A DNA stretch of 6,415 nucleotides, from NCBI GenBank assembly GCA_900556575.1, contig USPO01000093.1:1-6415 (forward strand), written 5' to 3'. Both the position numbers and the translations under genes were made by a program. A model generated the notes under the pieces. The model saw nothing but the letters and a program-made list of their open reading frames with translations. It made no database searches and was not told where the DNA came from. Below, one piece after another: positions 1 through 4,750 of this stretch. The DNA is from an uncultured Eubacteriales bacterium. GTDB lineage: Bacteria > Bacillota > Clostridia > UBA1381. The stretch's first letter is position 1, and every line of letters starts with the position of its first letter.

Positions 1-723
1 GAAACAGTTCATGCTTTAAACGGTGTAGACCTTACAATAAATCATGGTGATTTTGTATGCTTAATAGGTCCGTCCGGCTGCGGAAAATCTACAATGCTCA
101 GATTGCTCGCAGGACTTGATTCTCCTACCGAAGGTGCTGTCTATATAGATGATGAGCTTATAACAAAGCCCAATTATGACAGAGGACTCGTTTTCCAAGA
201 CCCAAATCTGTTTCCATGGCTTACAATTCAGGACAATATTGCATTCGGATTAAAAACAAGGCATATATACAAAGAAAAAAAGGATACTATTCCCGAATTT
301 ATAGATTTGGTAGGATTAACAGGCTTTGAGAAATCATACCCTCATCAGCTTTCGGGAGGAATGTGTCAAAGAGCTTCTCTTGCAAGGGCATTAATAGGAC
401 ATCCTAAAGCTTTGCTGCTTGATGAGCCTTTAGGTGCATTGGACGCATTCACAAGAATGAATATGCAGGACGAACTTTTAAGAATCAAGAAAGAAAAGGA
501 TATGACAATGGTTATGGTTACACATGACGTTGACGAAGCAGTTTATCTTTCAAGCAAGATTGTTGTCATGTCACCACGTCCGGCAAAGATTGAAGAGGTT
601 ATTGACGTTAAGCTTTCACAGCCTCGTGACCGAAACAATCCGGAATTTATCAGATTAAGAAGTGAAATTTTAAAGATACTTGACTTTGCCGGTAAAGAAC
701 GCAACGTTGAGTATGTTATTTAA
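1..723 (+). CDS. ABC transporter ATP-binding protein, NitT/TauT/SsuB family (5' partial)
   Basis: Cytoplasmic ATPase subunit of an importer of the nitrate/taurine/aliphatic sulfonate class; it hydrolyses ATP to drive uptake through a membrane permease. The frame is open from base 1, so the gene begins upstream; 240 residues are present and SsuB/TauB proteins are usually about 250-260, so only about 10-20 residues are missing. Visible motifs (residue 1 = base 1): Walker A GPSGCGKST at 23-31, Q-loop Gln66 in VFQDPNLFPW, ABC signature LSGGMCQR at 117-124, Walker B LLLDEP with Asp141/Glu142 and the following D-loop, and switch histidine His175 in VTHDVDEA. All catalytic positions are intact. The FPWLT stretch after the Q-loop and the LDAFTR segment are typical of this subfamily. 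Cys122 stands where Arg or Lys is usual. An in-frame ATG at base 94 lies after Walker A and cannot be the start. The substrate-binding lipoprotein follows closely. The substrate cannot be told from sequence. Confidence 0.95.
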   Translation, partial: ETVHALNGVDLTINHGDFVCLIGPSGCGKSTMLRLLAGLDSPTEGAVYIDDELITKPNYDRGLVFQDPNLFPWLTIQDNIAFGLKTRHIYKEKKDTIPEFIDLVGLTGFEKSYPHQLSGGMCQRASLARALIGHPKALLLDEPLGALDAFTRMNMQDELLRIKKEKDMTMVMVTHDVDEAVYLSSKIVVMSPRPAKIEEVIDVKLSQPRDRNNPEFIRLRSEILKILDFAGKERNVEYVI

Positions 724-736
724 CCATATAACGAAA

Positions 737-751
737 GGAATTATGAAAATG
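737..751 (+). promoter_or_regulatory. Shine-Dalgarno and alternative starts of the substrate-binding protein
   Basis: AAAGGA at 734-739 lies only three bases before the ATG at 743 but nine bases before the in-frame ATG at 749. The second spacing is the normal one, so 749 is preferred; both give the same lipoprotein signal peptide, differing by two residues (MK). The frame also runs upstream into the ATPase gene, but that extension has no biological support. Confidence 0.6.
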
Positions 752-1894
752 AATTTAAAGAGAATTATTTCAGGTGCTTTAGCTGCAATCGCTGCAATTT
801 CATTATCGGCTTGCGGCAGCACCCCGAAAACAGAGGAAAAGCAAGCAGGCATAGGTGATAACTATGTACTAAAGGTTGGAGAAACACAAGGAGCATTGTG
901 CCATGCACCGCTTCAGGTAGCAATGGAAAAGGGCTACTTAGATGAAGCGGGAATCAATTGGCAGCGCGTTGACTTCGGCAGTTCCGATATACAGGCCGCA
1001 CTCGGTGCCGGAACAATCGACTGCGGATTCGGACTTGTAGGAAAGTTTATTCAGCCTATTGAAAACGGCTTAAACATGGTTATAACTTCAGGAATGCACA
1101 CCGGCTGCACAAAAATACTTGTACGTCCGGATTCCGGAATTAAAACAATCGCTGATTTAAAAGGAAAGAATATCGGTGTAAGTTCACTTGCAAGTTCGGA
1201 AGCCGTAACAGCCAAGAGAGCTTTATATAAAGCCGGTGTTGATATTTCCGCTGACGGCGGTGACGTTACTTTCTCTGTATACAGTACAGCTGACCAGCCC
1301 GTTGCATTAATGAACGGTGCGGTTGACGCTATTTCAACCCCGGATCCTGTTGCAACTCAGGCTGCCGAGGAATACGGACTTGTTACACTTCTCGATACAG
1401 CCGCAACCGAGCCGTATGCTTCCGAATACTGCTGCGTAAGCTTTGTTTCGACAGAGTTAGCCGAAAAGCACCCTGAAATTGCAAAAGCATTTACAGACGC
1501 TGTATTAAAAGCATCCGCATGGGTTGCCGAGCATCCTGATGAAACTGCCGCACTCCAGATTGAAAAGGAATATGTAAGCGGAACACAAGAAAACAATGCA
1601 AAGATTTTAAAGAGCTATAAATTTATACCAAGCGTTCAGGGCGGATATGATGCACTCGTAAACGTAAGTAAAGACCTACAGGATATTGGAGTTCTAAAGA
1701 AAGAAACAGATGTTGATGCTCTCGTTGAAAGGTCGTTTAAGTTCTTTGACGGTTTACCTGACAGCTATTCCGCAGACGGCGATACTTTTACACCCGTTTC
1801 TGAACCCGCCAAAACTGATGTCAATGCCATAAAGGCTGAAAATTCAGCCGCAACATTAGATAATTCGGCTGATAAGCCTGACTGCTGCGGTTAA
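749..1894 (+). CDS. ABC transporter substrate-binding lipoprotein, SsuA/NMT1-like, cysteine-rich
   Basis: Extracytoplasmic solute receptor that should deliver a ligand to the permease partnered by the upstream ATPase; predicted 381 aa. Residues 1-22 are a lipoprotein signal: a Lys/Arg n-region, an Ala/Ile-rich core, and lipobox LSAC with Cys22 as the lipidated residue. The mature part reads as a type-2 periplasmic-binding fold of the NMT1/SsuA family: a strand, then the APLQVAMEKGYLDEAGI helix (about 53-69), the DIQAALGAGTIDCGFG segment, ADLKGKNIGV (hinge region), and MNGAVDAISTPDP. Besides the lipid-carrying Cys22 it has seven more cysteines (51, 92, 120, 228, 229, 379, 380), including a CC pair inside the domain and a C-terminal CCG tail after a Ser/Ala/Asp-rich linker. 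This is unusual for a sulfonate- or taurine-binding protein and could mean a thiol- or metal-related ligand (inference). It starts 25 bp after the ATPase, in one operon, and ends at a strong terminator. The substrate is unknown. Confidence 0.9.
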   Translation: MNLKRIISGALAAIAAISLSACGSTPKTEEKQAGIGDNYVLKVGETQGALCHAPLQVAMEKGYLDEAGINWQRVDFGSSDIQAALGAGTIDCGFGLVGKFIQPIENGLNMVITSGMHTGCTKILVRPDSGIKTIADLKGKNIGVSSLASSEAVTAKRALYKAGVDISADGGDVTFSVYSTADQPVALMNGAVDAISTPDPVATQAAEEYGLVTLLDTAATEPYASEYCCVSFVSTELAEKHPEIAKAFTDAVLKASAWVAEHPDETAALQIEKEYVSGTQENNAKILKSYKFIPSVQGGYDALVNVSKDLQDIGVLKKETDVDALVERSFKFFDGLPDSYSADGDTFTPVSEPAKTDVNAIKAENSAATLDNSADKPDCCG

Positions 1895-1933
1895 AAAAAG
1901 CGGTCGTCTCTTTTGTGAGATGACTGCTTTTTT
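1894..1933. terminator. Bidirectional intrinsic terminator after the ABC operon
   Basis: Arms 1894-1910 and 1917-1933 form a 17-bp stem with two G-U wobbles (core GCGGTCGTCTC with GAGATGACTGC) around a 6-base loop. The stem base is an A tract on the left and a T tract on the right, so transcripts in either direction end in a U run. It overlaps the stop codon of the substrate-binding protein gene and can also end the convergent sigma/anti-sigma transcript. Confidence 0.9.
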
Positions 1934-1956
1934 ACTTATTATTTTTTTTAATTCTT

Positions 1957-1980
1957 GAAAAACAGATTTAAATCTGAGCA
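1957..1980 (-). terminator. Possible weak terminator of the anti-sigma gene
   Basis: A perfect 14-base palindrome, CAGATTTAAATCTG (1963-1976), is followed on the minus strand by a short T run (TTTTTC). The stem is short and AT-rich, so on its own it would be weak. It sits about 40 bp after the anti-sigma stop codon and ahead of the stronger shared hairpin at 1894-1933. Confidence 0.35.
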
Positions 1981-2012
1981 ATTATTCTGCTCTGTCTGTA
2001 AAAGTACAATTA

Positions 2013-2759
2013 TTATTTTTCTACAATATTTATTGCCATATCAATCAACTGTTCTTTTGTCAGTTTTCCGTCTATCTGCAAAAGATCGTATGCCAGTGTA
2101 TCATCAGTCCATATAACATGAGATATATTTACCGTTTCTATATCATCTGTTCCGTATCCCATAACGTATTCTCCGTTATCTATTGCCTGTCTGTCTTTAT
2201 CGGTTAATTCATAATCCGCCGGAACATTCTTTTGCTTGCAGCTTACATAATACATTTCCTTATTCCCATCGCTATATACCAATTCGGCATTTTCTGAAAT
2301 ATCTGCACTGTACTGCTTCTTATATTCATACAGACTGATATTATCGTCTCCGTTTGAATACTCTAACGATAATTCGTTAAACTTCTCTTTATTACCATTT
2401 TCATAATTCAGTGCTGATTTTACCTTATTTCCTCCTTTAAATGTATATCCAAATCCCAAATCATCAATAAGAATCGGTTCAAACCCCACATCTTTCAGAC
2501 AGATTTCTGCTGTCGGCAGCTTTCTGTAATCATAAAAAGAGTTTGAACCACCGCTTATGCTTGCTATATGACCCCCTGCAACCGCAAATGATGTAAGTCC
2601 GACAGCCATAACAGCCGCTGCCATAATTACAGCATATCTTCTTTTTCTCGCAAATACATTCTTGCCCTTTGACTCCCGACATCTTTTCATAATTCTGATC
2701 TCCATATCTTTGGGAATAGCTATCTTGTTCACCGCATTAATATAGTCTTTTTCTCTCAT
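2013..2759 (-). CDS. Probable anti-sigma factor, single-pass membrane protein
   Basis: A 248-residue protein with a short basic cytoplasmic N-terminus (1-41, including RKRR), one hydrophobic membrane span at about 42-62 (YAVIMAAAVMAVGLTSFAV) and a long outer domain of about 185 residues rich in Asp, Asn, Tyr and Lys. This layout is that of Firmicute anti-sigma proteins or their DUF4367-like relatives; I recognise no classical zinc-finger (ZAS) HxxxCxxC motif. The function rests mainly on context: its ATG overlaps the stop codon of the ECF sigma gene in an ATGA, which means translational coupling and equal production. AAAGGAG lies nine bases upstream of the start inside the sigma gene. The expected role is to hold the sigma factor at the membrane until an envelope signal releases it. 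What it senses is unknown. The N-terminal 40 residues are the presumed sigma-binding part (inference). Confidence 0.7.
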   Translation of the reverse strand: MREKDYINAVNKIAIPKDMEIRIMKRCRESKGKNVFARKRRYAVIMAAAVMAVGLTSFAVAGGHIASISGGSNSFYDYRKLPTAEICLKDVGFEPILIDDLGFGYTFKGGNKVKSALNYENGNKEKFNELSLEYSNGDDNISLYEYKKQYSADISENAELVYSDGNKEMYYVSCKQKNVPADYELTDKDRQAIDNGEYVMGYGTDDIETVNISHVIWTDDTLAYDLLQIDGKLTKEQLIDMAINIVEK

Positions 2760-3256
2760 AACAAATTACTCCTTTCCAAACGCTTTTTTAACATTGCTCT
2801 CGCATATTGCAGTCTTTTTCTCGCCGCAGTCTCCGAAACAGACAGAATTTTTGCAGCCTGCGAGGTTGAATAGCCTTCTATGTAATGCAAATGCATAATC
2901 AATTTATACTTATACGGAAGCTGCATAATCTCACCCAGTAAGTTTAAATCATCACCGTTTTCACTTGCACATACATCCTGTAAATCATCAATATTTAAAT
3001 GATTTCTGCGGCTGCGAAATCTGCACATATCTTTGCATATATTTCCTGCCACCTTTAAAAGCCATGCCTTTTTATACTCCTCATCTTTAAATTCAGGTGA
3101 CTTGGTCATATATCTGATCATCGTCTCCGATACCGCATCTTCTGCGTCGGCATTGTTTCCGAGTACCGTAAAGCAAAGCTTAAACAGCATATTGGAATAT
3201 TTCCTTACAGTCTCTTCAATTTCAGCATCGTTCAGATGTTTTGACATATTATTCAA
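2756..3256 (-). CDS. RNA polymerase sigma factor, ECF (sigma-70 group 4) family
   Basis: A 166-residue alternative sigma factor that should direct RNA polymerase to a small stress or envelope regulon. Region 2 is seen at about 17-80: YSNMLFKLCFTVLGNNADAE, then DAVSETMIRYM, then a basic AWLLKVAGNICKDMCRFRSRR stretch for -10 recognition and melting. An acidic linker follows (about 85-105), then region 4 at about 112-160, with YIEGYSTSQAAKILSVSE as the helix-turn-helix and ARKRLQYARAMLKKRL as its last helix. Length and two-domain layout are typical. The start is uncertain: the frame can begin at TTG 3256, nine bases after GAAAGGAGT, or at ATG 3247 (163 aa). The ATG best spaced from the Shine-Dalgarno, at 3260, is in another frame and stops after three codons. 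It is coupled to the anti-sigma gene by a 4-base overlap. I saw no convincing promoter in the 60 bases between it and the rplT terminator. Confidence 0.9.
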   Translation of the reverse strand: MNNMSKHLNDAEIEETVRKYSNMLFKLCFTVLGNNADAEDAVSETMIRYMTKSPEFKDEEYKKAWLLKVAGNICKDMCRFRSRRNHLNIDDLQDVCASENGDDLNLLGEIMQLPYKYKLIMHLHYIEGYSTSQAAKILSVSETAARKRLQYARAMLKKRLERSNLL

Positions 3257-3274
3257 TCATCTCAACTCCTTTCA
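3245..3274 (-). promoter_or_regulatory. Sigma-factor translation start region with three-codon mini-ORF
   Basis: On the minus strand GAAAGGAGT (3274-3266) is followed after five bases by ATG ATT GAA TAA (3260-3249), a Met-Ile-Glu mini-ORF. One base later comes ATG at 3247, in the sigma frame. TTG at 3256, inside the mini-ORF, is also in the sigma frame. Translation of the sigma factor therefore depends either on a TTG start or on re-initiation after the mini-ORF. Confidence 0.6.
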
Positions 3275-3314
3275 CTATTAACACGTTTGAAAAGATAAGA
3301 TTGTGATATTTTTC

Positions 3315-3363
3315 GTAAAAAAAGAGCGGTTATCACAAAATCACTTTTGCAATAATCGCTCTT
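3315..3363 (-). terminator. rplT: Intrinsic terminator of the infC-rpmI-rplT operon
   Basis: Arms 3322-3340 and 3345-3363 form a 19-bp stem with one G-U pair and a two-base mismatch around a 4-base loop (TCAC). On the minus strand the stem is followed by a run of seven T (3323-3317, partly in the stem base). It begins about 18 bp after the rplT stop codon and ends about 55 bp before the sigma-factor gene in the same direction, so it separates the two transcription units unless there is read-through. Confidence 0.88.
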
Positions 3364-3380
3364 ATATTAACTATTTAAAA

Positions 3381-3737
3381 TTATGCACGAGCAGCCTTTG
3401 CTGTCTCTACTAACTTTGCGAATGCAGCCGGATCAGCTATAGCAACCTCTGAGAGAACCTTTCTGTTCATCTCGATGCCAGCCTTCTTTAAGCCGTCCAT
3501 GAATGTTGAATAGTTCATGCCATTCATCTTTGTAGCAGCACTGATTCTTGCGATCCAGAGTCTTCTGAAATCTCTCTTTCTTCTCTTTCTGCCGACATAT
3601 GAATTCTGCATTGAACGCATTACTGACTGTACAGCTACTCTGTACTGCTTGCTCTCTGCACCTCTGAAGCCCTTAGCGAGCTTTAAAATCTTATTATGTT
3701 TCTTTCTTGTATTTAAAGCACCTTTAACTCTTGCCAT
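3381..3737 (-). CDS. rplT: 50S ribosomal protein L20 (bL20)
   Basis: Early-assembly 23S rRNA-binding protein of the large subunit. It is 118 aa, the usual length, starting MARVKGALNTRKKHNKILKLAKGF-type and carrying the very basic long helix (YVGRKRRKRDFRRLWIARIS, about 47-66) that threads into the rRNA. The globular C-terminal part follows, with NYSTFMDGLKKAGIEMNRKV and DPAAFAKLVE. In Firmicutes L20 also represses its own operon by binding the infC leader; the C-terminal half is the part that binds RNA for this. It is last gene of the operon, 24 bp after rpmI, with AGAGAGGT as Shine-Dalgarno. No defects seen. Confidence 0.98.
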   Translation of the reverse strand: MARVKGALNTRKKHNKILKLAKGFRGAESKQYRVAVQSVMRSMQNSYVGRKRRKRDFRRLWIARISAATKMNGMNYSTFMDGLKKAGIEMNRKVLSEVAIADPAAFAKLVETAKAARA

Positions 3738-3761
3738 TGTAGATTACCTCTCTTTCAGAAA

Positions 3762-3965
3762 TTATTTGTACGGGATAAGCTTCTTAATTACTGAAGCATT
3801 TGCCTTTGAGCAGTATGCCTGCTTTCTTAAATGTCTCTTTCTCTTTGTTGTCTTCTTATTAAGAATGTGTCTTCTGAAAGCCTTATTCATCTTAACCTTA
3901 CCGTTCTTTGTAAGATTAAATCTCTTGGCTGCGCCTCTATGTGTCTTTATCTTAGTCTTAGCCAT
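3762..3965 (-). CDS. rpmI: 50S ribosomal protein L35 (bL35)
   Basis: Small basic large-subunit protein of 67 aa, the normal length. The N-terminus MAKTKIKTHRGAAKRF and the core TKNGKVKMNKAFRRHIL with KTTKRKRHLRK are the family signature. It lies between infC (24 bp upstream) and rplT (24 bp downstream), the conserved order. AAAGGAG is 11 bases before the ATG, a slightly long but workable spacing. Expected to be controlled with rplT by the operon leader. Confidence 0.98.
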   Translation of the reverse strand: MAKTKIKTHRGAAKRFNLTKNGKVKMNKAFRRHILNKKTTKRKRHLRKQAYCSKANASVIKKLIPYK

Positions 3966-3989
3966 AGTCTTTACAACTCCTTTATAATA

Positions 3990-4508
3990 TTACTTTGATG
4001 ATAACGGTGCAAGAAACATCGTCATGTTTCTGCCCTCCAGCTTTGCCGGTTTTTCAACCGTACCCGCTTCCTTAGCCTGCTCTGCGAATCTGTTAAGCAA
4101 GGTATAACCAATATCAGAATGACTTACTTCACGTCCTCTGAAACGTACAATAACCTTAACCTTATCTCCTTTTGACAGGAACTTCATTGCATTTCTGCAT
4201 TTTGTATTAAAGTCATTTGTATCTATTGACGGAGATAACTGTACCTCTTTAATATTTACAACTTTTTGGTTCTTGCGGTTTTCCTTTTCACGCTTCGCCA
4301 TTTCAAACTTATACTTACCATAGTCCATGATTTTGCAAACCGGCGGCTTAGCCTGCGGAGCAATCTTTACAAGATCAAGTCCCTTTTCATTAGCTAATGC
4401 CTGTGCAGCCTTTGAGCTCATCACTCCAAGCTGTTCACCATCTCCGGAAACGACACGAACCTCATTATCGCGGATCTGTTCGTTTATCTGCAGCTCATTC
4501 TTTCCTAT
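3990..4508 (-). CDS. infC: Translation initiation factor IF-3 with ATA start codon
   Basis: Binds the 30S subunit, blocks premature 50S joining, and checks the start codon-initiator tRNA pairing. It is 172 aa when read from ATA at 4508. The N-domain (1-78) starts MGKNELQINEQIRDNEVRVV-like and holds AKPPVCKIMDYGKYKFE (53-69), the family signature. A charged linker with KREKENRKNQK follows. The C-domain has KEVQLSPSIDTNDFNTKCRNA, then FLSKGDKVKVIVRFRGRE, and ends in GRNMTMFLAPLSSK. Conserved IF3 sequence is present upstream of the first GTG (4424) and ATG (4421), so those starts would delete 28-29 conserved residues. The frame is closed by TAA about ten codons upstream of ATA and holds no ATG, GTG or TTG before codon 29. 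ATA has AAGGAGGG seven bases upstream. E. coli and B. subtilis infC use AUU in the same role, allowing IF3 to limit its own synthesis. Confidence 0.96.
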   Translation of the reverse strand: MGKNELQINEQIRDNEVRVVSGDGEQLGVMSSKAAQALANEKGLDLVKIAPQAKPPVCKIMDYGKYKFEMAKREKENRKNQKVVNIKEVQLSPSIDTNDFNTKCRNAMKFLSKGDKVKVIVRFRGREVSHSDIGYTLLNRFAEQAKEAGTVEKPAKLEGRNMTMFLAPLSSK

Positions 4509-4515
4509 TGTTAAT

Positions 4516-4523
4516 CCCTCCTT
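4516..4523 (-). promoter_or_regulatory. infC: Ribosome binding site that fixes the infC ATA start
   Basis: AAGGAGGG on the minus strand, an almost complete Shine-Dalgarno, ends seven bases before ATA at 4508. No other start-like codon in the IF3 frame has a comparable site, which is the main sequence evidence for the ATA start. Confidence 0.85.
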
Positions 4524-4547
4524 AGATTTATTCGCTTATAGCATACT

Positions 4548-4571
4548 AAAAAAACGGATGCAAAGCATCCG
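4548..4571 (-). terminator. Attenuator terminator in the infC leader
   Basis: On the minus strand CGGATGC (4571... read 5' arm) pairs with GCATCCG across a 3-base loop (TTT), a perfect 7-bp GC-rich stem, followed directly by seven T (4554-4548). It lies about 40 bases upstream of the infC start and about 100 bases downstream of the promoter, so it must be a conditional terminator rather than the end of a gene. Confidence 0.88.
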
Positions 4572-4679
4572 CATACAAACTACCCCAATTCTATTCTTAA
4601 GAGGCAAATTATTTTACCGGTGAGCTTAATTGCTGTCGGTGAGAGCGGATTTACTCTGCTTTATTTTCTTATCTATAAT

Positions 4680-4708
4680 ATAATAACATATTTTTTTCTG
4701 TTTGTCAA
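4680..4708 (-). promoter_or_regulatory. Sigma-A promoter of the infC-rpmI-rplT operon, with A-tract UP element
   Basis: On the minus strand a perfect -35 TTGACA (4708-4703) and -10 TATTAT (4685-4680, five of six consensus bases) are separated by exactly 17 bp. Transcription should start near 4672. Just upstream of the -35 (4711-4732) are two runs of seven A, phased like an UP element. This is a strong housekeeping promoter, as expected for ribosomal genes. Confidence 0.88.
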
Positions 4709-4750
4709 GAGTTTTTTTGATTTTTTTACACTTCTATCTTCATTTTTTAA
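4709..4750. other. AT-rich junction between the infC promoter and the truncated mobile-element gene
   Basis: About 42 bases, very AT-rich with T tracts on the plus strand (A tracts of the infC UP element on the minus strand). Coding character begins abruptly at 4751. No Shine-Dalgarno, start codon, inverted repeat or recognisable attachment site is visible. I take this as the edge of an element fragment or an assembly join. Confidence 0.5.

Larger units (their letters stand above)
4509..4672 (-). ncRNA. infC operon leader RNA (L20-leader-like), with attenuator
   Basis: About 164 nt of untranslated RNA between the predicted transcription start (about 4672) and the infC start. It holds the intrinsic terminator at 4548-4571 ahead of the Shine-Dalgarno at 4516-4523. 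It also has an upstream AUCCGC (plus-strand GCGGAT at 4645-4650) able to pair with GCGGAU, the 5' arm of the terminator, as an antiterminator. Two copies of CUCACCG (plus-strand CGGTGAG at 4618-4624 and 4638-4644) lie between. In B. subtilis the same operon is controlled by L20 binding its leader and promoting termination; I assign this leader to that class by position and layout, not by a covariance-model match. Confidence 0.7.

Noticed and set aside
680..748. An upstream extension of the substrate-binding protein frame overlapping the ATPase gene.
   Set aside because: It would put 23 non-signal residues before a clear lipoprotein signal peptide and has no Shine-Dalgarno; the ATG at 749 or 743 is right.
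3260..3330. A possible ECF autoregulated promoter upstream of the sigma gene.
   Set aside because: A CGT-type -10 can be found, but no credible AAC-type -35 lies at the right distance, so it is not listed as a feature.
3517..3987. A plus-strand open frame of 156 codons across rplT and rpmI, hydrophobic in appearance.
   Set aside because: It is the antisense shadow of Lys/Arg-rich ribosomal protein codons, which read as Leu/Phe/Ser on the other strand.
4702..4715. A 14-base exact direct repeat, TTGTCAAGAGTTTT, at 4702-4715 (infC -35 region) and 6237-6250 (inside the polyvalent gene), considered as an attachment site or homology tract.
   Set aside because: The match does not extend on either side, one copy is explained by the -35 box and A tracts and the other is coding, and an AT-rich match of this length in 6.4 kb can arise by chance.
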